DNA from: an uncultured Clostridia bacterium
GTDB taxonomy: Bacteria > Bacillota > Clostridia > Christensenellales > UBA1242
Assembly (NCBI GenBank): GCA_944349905.1
Contig: CALVNR010000001.1
Span: 1-64,000 of the forward strand
Length of the DNA: 64,000 nucleotides
Direction: 5' to 3'
In this document: piece after piece, positions 53,458-61,468 of the stretch
Position numbering within the stretch: position 1 is the stretch's first letter
Layout: each line of letters begins with the position of its first letter
Made by a program: the position numbers and the translations under genes
Notes under the pieces: model-generated
Database searches by the model: none
Told to the model about the DNA's origin: nothing
What the model saw: the letters and a program-made list of their open reading frames with translations, nothing else

Positions 53458-54102
53458 ATGAAAAATCAAAATTTAGTATTATTTAATAAAGGAGATTATA
53501 AAATTATTTCAAATGATTTTATGACAGAAGGACATATGGCTTTGTCAGATCTTACAAAGGTTCAAGAAAAATATAACAAACCAGATACTGATACTTTTAT
53601 TAACGAACTTAGAGATTCTATTGCTGGTTATACCTTAGGATTTGATTTGGTAAATATTGAGAAACATGGTTTAGACTGTAAAAATAAAAGAAAAAATATA
53701 TTTTTGGAAGTTAAATCAGCAAGTTTTTCTTCATCTCTATGGAGTGCAACATTTAATGATACTACTTATGAAAAAGCTGAAGCTTTTAAGGATAAAAAAG
53801 TTTATTTAGCCCTAGCAATATGGAAAAATGCAAGCGAATTATTATTTATTATATATGGACAAAATGAAAGAATTGGAGAGTTTTTAGAGGAAAAAGTCAA
53901 ATGGTTTAAAGAGGGAAATACTGTAAGAAGTTCTCAAAGTATTTCAGCAAGTAAATTGATAAATGAATATAACTTTAAAATATTAGCTGTGAACAAAACG
54001 AAATCGGAGGTTTTAAATATTTTAAAGTTAAAGTCACGCGCCTTTAACAAATTAAGTCTATCGGATATTCAGGATCTTACTGAATTTAAAGGCTTATATT
54101 AA
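53458..54102 (+). CDS. probable type II restriction endonuclease
   Basis: This 214-aa protein has a PD-(D/E)XK-like core: Asp63 in GYTLGFDLVNIE and Glu84-Val-Lys86 in IFLEVKSAS. A mixed alpha/beta region (VYLALAIWKNASELLFIIYG) follows. Together with the adjacent methyltransferase in the same direction (26-nt gap, AAGGAG upstream) this indicates a two-gene type II restriction-modification system. I do not recognise the specific family. It has no terminator and is followed by 180 nt of AT-rich DNA. Confidence 0.75.
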   Translation: MKNQNLVLFNKGDYKIISNDFMTEGHMALSDLTKVQEKYNKPDTDTFINELRDSIAGYTLGFDLVNIEKHGLDCKNKRKNIFLEVKSASFSSSLWSATFNDTTYEKAEAFKDKKVYLALAIWKNASELLFIIYGQNERIGEFLEEKVKWFKEGNTVRSSQSISASKLINEYNFKILAVNKTKSEVLNILKLKSRAFNKLSLSDIQDLTEFKGLY

Positions 54103-54293
54103 ATTTTGTTTTAATTTTGTTTTGTATAAAACGAATAATTTAAAATTATATATTTATGTCGTTGTCTAAATTTTTAAATCTTTTTAGTATAATATTTGTA
54201 ATTTTAATATAAAAAATTGTATAATTGTGTTAAATTATTATTTGTTTTTCTTTTGTGTGTTATATTAATATAAGTTAGAGAAGGATGAAAACT

Positions 54294-55430
54294 ATGAATT
54301 ATTTTTGGGATTTTGATGTGCAACTTAAAGATAAAATTGATTGGATGTTTAATGTCAATCATCTATTTTTGATATCTTTTGTTGCTATTTTTATTGTTGC
54401 ATTAATGTTTTTGTTAAATGCAAAATCTGAAAAAGGACAAAAGATAACCAAAATTTGTTTGGCTTGTGTCTTGTTTATACTGGAAATAACAAGAATTATT
54501 TGGGACTATCAAAATCATTTACATAATGGTGGAACTAGTGAAAATTTTAATTGGTGGTGGACAATTTCTTTCCAAATGTGTGCCATCATGACTTGGACTA
54601 CAATTATTACGCTTATTGTTAATGCATGTGTTAAAAACAAGCAGGCAAGGGTAGTAAAGATATTAGAAAACATTTTGTTTGGCGTGGCTATGGTTGGTGG
54701 AATTTTAACTTTTGTTTATCCTGATTGTATTACAACGGACAAACCGTTCTTACATTTTGTAAATATTCAAACCATAATAACTCACTCGTTGTTAATATTT
54801 GCACCTTTATATTTAATAAAGATAAAAGAGCTCAAAATAGAAATGAAAAATATTTGGATGCCAGCACTTGGATTTTTATATGTAGGTTGTTTGGCAACAG
54901 CAACAAGTATTATTTCGGGAAACAATTTTGCATTTGCTTTGGAATGTGATTTATTAAAAGATGTTGGTTTGAATATTCCATACCCATGGCACTATTTGTT
55001 TGTGTTCTTGATTGTTTTTTTACTTACTGTTTTATTGTATGGGGTTTTTGAAATTAGAAATCATATCAAAAATAAAAATATTGAAAAACAAGTTGAAAAA
55101 CCAAACAAAAACAAAAATGTCTATGCTTTAAGCGTGCTTACTTTTGTTTTTGCAGGAGTGCAAGGATTGCTTATGATGTTACTTATGGGGCAAGCAATAT
55201 ATATTTCTGGACAAACTTCTCTTTTAGGAATTTTGATATTGATTCCTTTTATCGTTGCTGTTTTATTAATTTTGTTAGGATTGTATTATAACAAGCTTAG
55301 TAATGATGACAACTTTAAAAAGAACAAAAAAACTAAAATATTTATTGTTACATTAATTTTTGCTTTTGTTTTAAATATAGTTGTTGGAATTTATCAATTA
55401 GCACTTTATTATCAAAAAGAAAAACAATAA
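54294..55430 (+). CDS. YwaF-like (TMEM164-related) membrane protein, long form
   Basis: This 378-aa polytopic protein has about six helices forming a YwaF/TIGR02206-like domain (FQMCAIMTWTTII, GGILTFVYPDCITTDK, TIITHSLLIFAPLYL), then a charged loop (about 255-270) and three more helices. The start is set at ATG 54294 because AGAAGGA lies 7 nt before it; the ATG at 54285 sits on the ribosome site. Function unknown in bacteria; the eukaryotic relative TMEM164 is an acyltransferase with a Cys/His pair, and Cys and His are present at comparable places. A shorter paralogue lies at 58351. Confidence 0.75.
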   Translation: MNYFWDFDVQLKDKIDWMFNVNHLFLISFVAIFIVALMFLLNAKSEKGQKITKICLACVLFILEITRIIWDYQNHLHNGGTSENFNWWWTISFQMCAIMTWTTIITLIVNACVKNKQARVVKILENILFGVAMVGGILTFVYPDCITTDKPFLHFVNIQTIITHSLLIFAPLYLIKIKELKIEMKNIWMPALGFLYVGCLATATSIISGNNFAFALECDLLKDVGLNIPYPWHYLFVFLIVFLLTVLLYGVFEIRNHIKNKNIEKQVEKPNKNKNVYALSVLTFVFAGVQGLLMMLLMGQAIYISGQTSLLGILILIPFIVAVLLILLGLYYNKLSNDDNFKKNKKTKIFIVTLIFAFVLNIVVGIYQLALYYQKEKQ

Positions 55431-55456
55431 AAATATCGCCGAAATGGCGATTTTTT
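55431..55456. terminator. bidirectional terminator
   Basis: ATCGCC and GGCGAT pair around GAAAT with A/T runs on both sides, between the YwaF-like gene and tspO. Confidence 0.8.
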
Positions 55457-55457
55457 A

Positions 55458-55904
55458 TTAATTTAATATCCAAAGGGCGATATTTAATGATGTTGCAATA
55501 AAAATCCATATAGGATATATCCATAAAATATTTACATACCATTTTTTTATTTTTGCTAGTTCTATCAATAGTGCTGTGGCAAAAAATGTGTTTATAATAA
55601 TTATGATTGCACCCAAAAGTAGTTGCTGTAAAGTGAAGAAAACAAGGCACCACAAAATATTTAATATGCCGTTTATAATTCCAAGCCATATTGTTTTTTT
55701 GTTAACTAAATTTTGTTTAAATAATATTGACATAATTATTGCAAACAAGAGATAAATTGTTGTCCATACAATAGGTATAACAAAATTAGGTATCCATTGT
55801 TTTGGGGTTGTTAAGTTGTTAAACCAATTCATTCCTAAATTGACAAACAAAGAGCCAGGTCCAGCAACAATTGCTATAAAAATAATTAAAATTATTATAT
55901 CCAA
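55458..55904 (-). CDS. tspO: TspO/MBR family protein
   Basis: This 148-aa protein has five transmembrane helices and the TspO pattern: WFNNLTTPKQWIPNFVIPIVWTTIYLLFAI early, then WLGIINGILNILWCLVFF and WIYPIWIFIATSLNIALW at the end. TspO binds porphyrins and other ligands and is linked to stress in bacteria. The start appears to be TTG (55902-55904) without a ribosome site; no ATG lies in a suitable place. Convergent with the YwaF-like gene. Confidence 0.88.
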   Translation of the reverse strand: MDIIILIIFIAIVAGPGSLFVNLGMNWFNNLTTPKQWIPNFVIPIVWTTIYLLFAIIMSILFKQNLVNKKTIWLGIINGILNILWCLVFFTLQQLLLGAIIIIINTFFATALLIELAKIKKWYVNILWIYPIWIFIATSLNIALWILN

Positions 55905-55987
55905 ATTTTTTTTATAAATGTTTTCATAAAATATTTATATAATATTTCACTAAAATTATTATAAAATGGTTAAAATTTGTTTTTTTA

Positions 55988-56016
55988 TTGTTTATTTTGA
56001 CAAAGTTTGCTATAAT
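55988..56016 (+). promoter_or_regulatory. leaderless promoter of mtaB
   Basis: TTGTTT (55988-55993), 17 bp, TATAAT (56011-56016), then 7 nt (AAGGCGT) to the ATG at 56024. AAGG is too close (3 nt) to act as a ribosome site. Confidence 0.6.
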
Positions 56017-56023
56017 AAGGCGT

Positions 56024-57298
56024 ATGAAAATTTCAGTATTAACTTTGGGGTGCAAAGTAAACAAATATGAAAGTGATTCTATTATTCGTAACCTGTTAGA
56101 CAAAGGTTATGATGCTTTTGACAAACTTGAATTTGCTGATGTGTATGTTATTAATACTTGTGCTGTTACACAAGAAGCAGAAAAAAAATCAAGGCAGATG
56201 ATTGCAAGATGTAAAAAATTTAATAAAAATGCAAAAATTTTGATTTGTGGTTGTGCAAGTCAAAATAATTTTATTCAATTTAAAGAAAAAAATGTTGATT
56301 TTATTGGAGGGGTTGCAAAAAAAATAAAAGTTGTAGATTATATTGAAAATTTGGCTAATAATGAAAAACTGTTGTGTCATGAAGATATTGCAACTTTACC
56401 TACACTTTATGAAGACAATATGCAGGCAAAACAAAGCAGAATAAGAGCTTATATTAAAATTCAAGATGGGTGTAATAACTTTTGTTCCTATTGCATTATA
56501 CCTTATTTAAGAGGCAGAAGTAGGTCAAGAAGTGTTGAGTCTATTATAAAAGAAGTTGAAAGTTTGCCAGATGATATAAAAGAAATTGTTTTGACGGGTA
56601 TTAATGTTACTGACTTTAAAATAGATGGACAAAGAGGACTTTTAATTTTACTACAAAAGCTAGATAAGTTTGGCAAAAGATTGCGTTTGTCTTCTATGGA
56701 GGAAACGCTTGTTGATGAAGAGTTTGTAAAAGGTCTTAAAAATCTTAAAAACTTTTGTCCACATTTTCATTTGTCATTGCAAAGTGGAAGTGAAAAAGTT
56801 TTAAAAGATATGAACAGAAAATACAAACCAAATGATTTTGAAAACTCTGTTAAATTGATTAGAAAGTATTTTCCAAACGCAGGTATAACAACAGATGTTA
56901 TTGTTGGTTTTCCTACTGAAACTGAAAATCTGTTTGAGGAAACAAAAATCTTTATTGAAAAAATCAAATTTTCTGCATTACACATCTTTCAATATTCAAA
57001 AAGAAAAGGAACGGTTGCAAGTAGGCTTAAAGACAATTTGCCTATGATTAAAAAGGAAAGAAGCAATATACTTGAAAAACTTGACAAAAAATTTAAAGAA
57101 GATTTTATTAAGCAGAATGATTTTGGTAAAGTGCTTGTTGAAGAAAAAGTAGGCGACTATTATGTAGGTTACACCGAAAACTATATAAAATGTTTTATTA
57201 GTTCAAAAAAGGACCTATTAAATAAAATTGTTGATGTTAAGATAGAAAGCCCTTTTAATGATGGGGCTTTGGCAACTATTTTTGAAAAAAATAAATAA
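56024..57298 (+). CDS. mtaB: tRNA t6A37 methylthiotransferase MtaB
   Basis: MtaB converts t6A37 to ms2t6A37. The 424-aa protein has the N-terminal methylthiotransferase domain with three cluster Cys (LTLGCKVN, INTCAVT, CGCA). The radical SAM motif CNNFCSYCIIP, QSGSEKVLKDMNRKY and a C-terminal TRAM-like domain follow. The start at 56024 matches the family N-terminus. tsaD at 42 kb makes its t6A substrate. Confidence 0.94.
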   Translation: MKISVLTLGCKVNKYESDSIIRNLLDKGYDAFDKLEFADVYVINTCAVTQEAEKKSRQMIARCKKFNKNAKILICGCASQNNFIQFKEKNVDFIGGVAKKIKVVDYIENLANNEKLLCHEDIATLPTLYEDNMQAKQSRIRAYIKIQDGCNNFCSYCIIPYLRGRSRSRSVESIIKEVESLPDDIKEIVLTGINVTDFKIDGQRGLLILLQKLDKFGKRLRLSSMEETLVDEEFVKGLKNLKNFCPHFHLSLQSGSEKVLKDMNRKYKPNDFENSVKLIRKYFPNAGITTDVIVGFPTETENLFEETKIFIEKIKFSALHIFQYSKRKGTVASRLKDNLPMIKKERSNILEKLDKKFKEDFIKQNDFGKVLVEEKVGDYYVGYTENYIKCFISSKKDLLNKIVDVKIESPFNDGALATIFEKNK

Positions 57299-57319
57299 AA
57301 AATATTGTTTAAATTTTTC

Positions 57320-57348
57320 TTGACTTTTTAGTTAATTATAAATATAAT
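57320..57348 (+). promoter_or_regulatory. sigma-A promoter of rpsU-rplS
   Basis: TTGACT (57320-57325), 17 bp, TATAAT (57343-57348). Confidence 0.85.
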
Positions 57349-57385
57349 AAAAAAGAACTTTATAAATTAGAAGGTGGTGAGAAGA

Positions 57386-57568
57386 TTGACAACTGTTAAA
57401 GTAGGCGAAAACGAAAGTCTTGAAAGTGCTCTTAAAAGATTTAAGAGAAAATGTCAAAAAGATGGTATCATTGGTGATATCAGAAGAAAAGAAGCTTACG
57501 ATAAGCCAAGCGTTGCTAAAAAGAAAAAACGCGAAGCTGCTCGCAAAAGAGCAAGAAAAAGAGGTTAA
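57386..57568 (+). CDS. rpsU: 30S ribosomal protein S21
   Basis: S21, 60 aa: [27 protein letters not shown], then [21 protein letters not shown]. The start is TTG 57386, preceded by AAGGTGGTGA; the in-frame GTG codons at 57374 and 57377 lie in that site. It follows mtaB, a common neighbour. Confidence 0.94.
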   Translation: MTTVKVGENESLESALKRFKRKCQKDGIIGDIRRKEAYDKPSVAKKKKREAARKRARKRG

Positions 57569-57628
57569 TCATCTTTTATAAACTTTTTATATAAATTTTG
57601 GATTTTATATCTTTAAAAGGAGAATATT

Positions 57629-57979
57629 ATGGCTAATATCATTGACCAAATTGAAAAAGAAAACATGAAAGAAAATGTTGCTAGTTTTGGTATTGGTGAT
57701 ACTGTTAAAGTTGGCGTTAAAATTAAAGAAGGCGACAAAGAAAGAGTTCAAGCTTATGAAGGCGTTGTTATCTCTAAGAAAAACGGTGGAATAAGAGAAA
57801 CTTTTACTGTTAGAAAAATTTCTAACGGTGTTGGCGTTGAAAGAACTTTCCCTGTTCACTCTCCACTTATCGCAAGTGTTGAAGTTGTAAGAAAGGGTAT
57901 GCCAAAAAGAGCTAAACTTTACTACATTCGCGACCTTACTGGTAAAGCAGCAAAAATTAAATCAGCTGACAACAAATAA
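57629..57979 (+). CDS. rplS: 50S ribosomal protein L19
   Basis: L19, 116 aa: [82 protein letters not shown] lies upstream. In most bacteria it ends the rpsP-rimM-trmD-rplS operon; here it is paired with rpsU instead. Codon use indicates high expression. Confidence 0.97.
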   Translation: MANIIDQIEKENMKENVASFGIGDTVKVGVKIKEGDKERVQAYEGVVISKKNGGIRETFTVRKISNGVGVERTFPVHSPLIASVEVVRKGMPKRAKLYYIRDLTGKAAKIKSADNK

Positions 57980-58028
57980 TAATTATTTTTATATTAAAAA
58001 TCAAATTACATTTGTAATATTTTGAGAT

Positions 58029-58060
58029 AAAGACAAATATTTGTATTTGTCTTTTTTTTT
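58029..58060 (+). terminator. terminator of rpsU-rplS
   Basis: AAAGACAAATA and TATTTGTCTTT pair around TTTG, followed by a long T run. Confidence 0.9.
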
Positions 58061-58304
58061 ACATAAATTTTATTAGTTGCAAAATAAAAGCAAAAACGGT
58101 TTAATTTTGATAAAATTTTTATTTGAATTTATAGTTATTATTTATTGTCTTTAAATATGTTGTTTTTTATCTTATACACCATATTGTCATAGTTCTTTTA
58201 AAATTGAAATTTCTTTTTATTAATAATTTATCATAATACACACATATCGCAATAAAGTTTATCGCTTGATAGTTTATAAAATATATATAAATCACATTAT
58301 ATAT

Positions 58305-58332
58305 TTGACTTTTGTTTTTGTTTTATTATAAT
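58305..58332 (+). promoter_or_regulatory. sigma-A promoter of the short YwaF-like gene
   Basis: TTGACT (58305-58310), 16 bp, TATAAT (58327-58332), then GAGGTG and the ATG at 58351. Confidence 0.8.
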
Positions 58333-58350
58333 TTGTAAAAGAGGTGAAAT

Positions 58351-59067
58351 ATGAATCCTGAAATTTTTGGATGGCAACATTTGACATATTTATCAATAGT
58401 TTTTGTTTTAACTATTGTTTCTTATGTATTAATTTTAAAATATGCTAAAACAGAAAAATCGCTAAATATTATTTTAAAAATTGTTGCTGTTTTGTTGCTT
58501 TTATCTGTTGTTTGGAATAGGATAAGTATTGCAATTAAAAATAATAATGCTTTGTATTTTATTCCTAATTCATTTTGTGGACTAAGCAGTTTTTTGCTAT
58601 CTATTAGTGTTTTAATTGGTAAAAGAGATTGTAAATTTTTCCATTTTATTTGTTATCTTGCGTTTATTGGTGGTTTGGTAACGCTGATATATCCAGATTT
58701 TATTGAACAAAACGAATCATTTTTTTATTCTGCAACAATTTCTGGGTTGTTACACCATACATTTTTGTTTTATTTATCTTTATTGATGAGTATAACAAAA
58801 TGGTACATTCCAACAATTAAAAAATGGTATGCTTTGCCAATTGGTTTATGTTGTACAATGACTTATGGAGTATTTTTGATAACAGCACTAGGATTTAACG
58901 ATGCAATGATTATCAAACAACCTATATTGGATGGAACAATTTTAACTTGGTGGGTAATGGGGATTATTGTTATAATTGATTCATACATTGCTATGTGTGT
59001 CTTTGATTATTTCAATGTTTGGAGAAAAAAGAATAATAAACAAAGAAAAACAAAAGAAAATGAATAA
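58351..59067 (+). CDS. YwaF family (TIGR02206-like) membrane protein
   Basis: This 238-aa protein has six helices. The YwaF-type core is PNSFCGLSSFLLSI, IGGLVTLIYPDFIEQN and SGLLHHTFLFYLSLLMS, with WWVMGIIVIIDSYIAMCVFDY near the end. It shares the Cys, GG-x-x-T-x-x-YPD and His-containing segments with the longer protein at 54294, so the two are paralogues. The enzymatic role is unknown in bacteria. Monocistronic. Confidence 0.85.
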   Translation: MNPEIFGWQHLTYLSIVFVLTIVSYVLILKYAKTEKSLNIILKIVAVLLLLSVVWNRISIAIKNNNALYFIPNSFCGLSSFLLSISVLIGKRDCKFFHFICYLAFIGGLVTLIYPDFIEQNESFFYSATISGLLHHTFLFYLSLLMSITKWYIPTIKKWYALPIGLCCTMTYGVFLITALGFNDAMIIKQPILDGTILTWWVMGIIVIIDSYIAMCVFDYFNVWRKKNNKQRKTKENE

Positions 59068-59078
59068 AAAAATATTTA

Positions 59079-59107
59079 AAATCACATTTTATATGTGATT
59101 TTTTTGT
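59079..59107 (+). terminator. terminator of the short YwaF-like gene
   Basis: AAATCACAT and ATGTGATTT pair around TTTAT, followed by T residues. Confidence 0.85.
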
Positions 59108-59131
59108 TTGGTTTTATTTTTACAAATCATT

Positions 59132-59159
59132 TTGAAAGTTGTTTTTTATATGTTAATAT
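59132..59159 (+). promoter_or_regulatory. leaderless promoter of the AlkD-like gene
   Basis: TTGAAA (59132-59137), 16 bp, TAATAT (59154-59159), then 6 nt to the ATG at 59166. No ribosome site. Confidence 0.55.
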
Positions 59160-59165
59160 ATACAT

Positions 59166-59825
59166 ATGAACATAGAAGAAATTTATAAGCAATTTTATTT
59201 AGAACATCAAGATGAAAATAAAGCAATTTTTGATAAAAAACTTATTCAAACAAGTTATACAATAAAAGGTGTAAAAACTTGTGAACTTGCAAAATTTGCT
59301 AAATTTTTATATCAACAAAAGTTTTCTTTTTTTGATTTGCCGCTTAATTTTCATGAAGACATTTTGATTGCAGGTATGTTTGCAAGAATAGAAAAAAATA
59401 TTAAAAACAAAATTGAACATTTGAAAGTGATTTTAAAACATATTGATAACTGGGCAACTTGTGATATGATTGCTTGTAGAATGAAAGGACTAGATAGTCA
59501 AGAAAAATTTTTTTATAATCTATTATCTTCTGCACAAGATTTTGAAATTAGGTTTGCAATTGTGTGGCTCAAAAGTTTTAAATTAAAAACAGATTTAAAT
59601 AACATTTTAGATAAAATAATAGCAATAAAAAACAATAATTATTTTGTAAAAATGGCGCAGGCTTGGACTATTGCAGAAGGTTTTGTTGTTGATTTTGAAA
59701 AAACATTTGAAAAAATGAAAAATTGCGATGATAAATTTGTTGTAAACAAAAGTATTCAAAAAGCATGTGAATCTTTTAGAATTTCGAAAGAAAGAAAAGA
59801 TTTCTTAAAAAAATATAAAATATAA
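59166..59825 (+). CDS. DNA alkylation repair (AlkD-like) protein
   Basis: This 219-aa, mostly helical protein has the HEAT-like repeat pattern of the AlkD/AlkC family: GVKTCELAKFAKFL, IDNWATCDMIACRM, DFEIRFAIVWLKSF and NNYFVKMAQAWTIAEGF. The family includes 3-methyladenine glycosylases and proteins without shown activity. The conserved Trp/Asp positions (NWATCD) agree with the family. It leads an operon-like run with comM (11-nt gap). Confidence 0.83.
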   Translation: MNIEEIYKQFYLEHQDENKAIFDKKLIQTSYTIKGVKTCELAKFAKFLYQQKFSFFDLPLNFHEDILIAGMFARIEKNIKNKIEHLKVILKHIDNWATCDMIACRMKGLDSQEKFFYNLLSSAQDFEIRFAIVWLKSFKLKTDLNNILDKIIAIKNNNYFVKMAQAWTIAEGFVVDFEKTFEKMKNCDDKFVVNKSIQKACESFRISKERKDFLKKYKI

Positions 59826-59836
59826 AAGGATTGATT

Positions 59837-61366
59837 ATGTTAGCAAAAGTTGTTAGTTTTGGACTTAAAGGAGTAGATGGTTACAAAATAGATATAGAAA
59901 CAGATGTTTCTAATGGTCTTCCACATTTTGAAATTGTAGGGCTTGCAGATACTGCTATAAAAGAAGCAAAAGAAAGGGTAAGGTCAGCAATAAAAAATAG
60001 TGCTTTTGAATATCCAGTAAAAAGAATTACTGTTAATCTTGCTCCTGCTGACATAAAAAAAGAAGGACCTATTTATGATTTAGGAATTGCTGTTGCAATT
60101 CTTTCTTGCAATGAAGAATATCAAATAAAAAATGAAAAAGATTTTGTATTTATTGGTGAACTTTCTTTTGATGGCTCTGTGAAAAAAGTAAGAGGTGTTT
60201 TACCATTACTTATTTCTGCTAGGAATTTGGGTTACAAAAAATTTATTATTCCAAAAGAAAATTGTATGGAAGCAAGTTTTATTTCTGGAATTGAAATTTA
60301 CGGAGTAGAATCTTTAATTCAAACAGTAAAATTTTTAAAAAATGAAGAAAAAATTGAACCTGTTTCGCCATGCAAATTTGAAGAATTGATTTCAGAAAAT
60401 AATTATCCACTTGATTTTTCTCATGTTAAAGGACAAAAAATGGCTAAGAGAGCACTGGAAATTGCCGCCGCTGGTGGACATAATTTGCTTATGATTGGTG
60501 CACCAGGTAGTGGTAAAAGTATGCTTGCAAAATGCTTTCCTACAATTTTGCCTGACATGACTTTTGAAGAAGCATTGGAAGTAACAAAAATTCATTCAAT
60601 AGCAGGAGAACTTGATTTGAAAAAAGGTATTGTTTGCAAAAGGCCTTTTAGAAGTCCACATCATACAGCAAGCACTGTGAGCTTGACAGGTGGTGGAGCA
60701 AACAGTAAACCTGGTGAAATATCACTTGCTCACAATGGGGTTTTATTTTTAGACGAATTTCCTGAATATTCTAGGCATACGATAGAAACATTGCGTCAAC
60801 CACTTGAAGATGGTGTTATTACCGTTGCTAGGGCAAATGCAACTATTACATATCCAGCAAATTTTACTCTCATTGCCTCAATGAATCCTTGCCCATGTGG
60901 GAATTATGGCTCTAAGGATAGAGAGTGCAAATGTTCTGCTTCTCAAATAACAAAATATCTTTCAAAACTATCTGGACCTATTATGGATAGAATTGATTTG
61001 CATATTGAAGTTGAAAATGTAACTTATGACCAGTTGAAAAGTCAAGAACAAGAAGAAACTTCAACTCAAATTAAGGAAAGAGTTGATAAGGCAAGAGAAA
61101 TTCAATTAAAAAGATTTGCAAATGACAAAAATTTCTTTAATTCAAAAATGTCCGTTGCACAAACGAAAAAATATTGTAAGCTTGACCAATCGGGTGAACA
61201 GATTCTCAGAAATGCTTTTGAAAAATTGAAATTATCGGCAAGGGCACATGACAGACTTTTGCGTGTTGCTAGAACTATTGCCGACCTTGAAGGTGAAGAA
61301 AATATTTTGGCAAGGCATATTGCAGAAGCAATTAGTTATCGCTCATTGGATAGAAAATATTGGTAA
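59837..61366 (+). CDS. comM: YifB/ComM family Mg-chelatase-like ATPase
   Basis: This 509-aa AAA+ protein has an N-terminal Lon-protease-like domain (GLADTAIKEAKERVRSAI, VNLAPADIKKEGPIYDLGIAVAIL) and a Mg-chelatase domain (Walker A GAPGSGKSM, Walker B LFLDEFPEY, RPFRSPHHTAS). A C-terminal arginine-finger part with RLLRVARTIADLEGE closes it. ComM is a helicase for branch migration in natural transformation. dprA follows, supporting DNA uptake or recombination. The start at 59837 follows AAAGGA. Confidence 0.93.
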   Translation: MLAKVVSFGLKGVDGYKIDIETDVSNGLPHFEIVGLADTAIKEAKERVRSAIKNSAFEYPVKRITVNLAPADIKKEGPIYDLGIAVAILSCNEEYQIKNEKDFVFIGELSFDGSVKKVRGVLPLLISARNLGYKKFIIPKENCMEASFISGIEIYGVESLIQTVKFLKNEEKIEPVSPCKFEELISENNYPLDFSHVKGQKMAKRALEIAAAGGHNLLMIGAPGSGKSMLAKCFPTILPDMTFEEALEVTKIHSIAGELDLKKGIVCKRPFRSPHHTASTVSLTGGGANSKPGEISLAHNGVLFLDEFPEYSRHTIETLRQPLEDGVITVARANATITYPANFTLIASMNPCPCGNYGSKDRECKCSASQITKYLSKLSGPIMDRIDLHIEVENVTYDQLKSQEQEETSTQIKERVDKAREIQLKRFANDKNFFNSKMSVAQTKKYCKLDQSGEQILRNAFEKLKLSARAHDRLLRVARTIADLEGEENILARHIAEAISYRSLDRKYW

Positions 61367-61394
61367 AAATGCACTAAATTGTGCATTTTTTATA
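61365..61394 (+). terminator. terminator of comM
   Basis: AAAAATGCAC and GTGCATTTTT pair around TAAATT, followed by T residues. The stem includes the comM stop codon. Confidence 0.85.
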
Positions 61395-61431
61395 TTTTTT
61401 ATATCATTTTTAATAAAGAATAATTAAAGTT

Positions 61432-61459
61432 TTGATAAATTTTTAAAATATGTTATAAT
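61432..61459 (+). promoter_or_regulatory. leaderless promoter of dprA
   Basis: TTGATA (61432-61437), 16 bp, TATAAT (61454-61459), then 9 nt to the ATG at 61469. No Shine-Dalgarno. Confidence 0.6.
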
Positions 61460-61468
61460 CTTGTTTGT

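Larger units (their letters stand above)
57980..58350. other. intergenic region, 371 bases
   Basis: It contains the rplS terminator (58029-58060) and the promoter at 58305-58332. The rest is AT-rich with no ORF or RNA structure I can support. Confidence 0.6.

Noticed and set aside
51363..54102. Integrative element at tRNA-Arg
   Set aside because: No integrase, no excisionase and no repeat of the tRNA 3' end that I could find by eye; only gene-order evidence for insertion.
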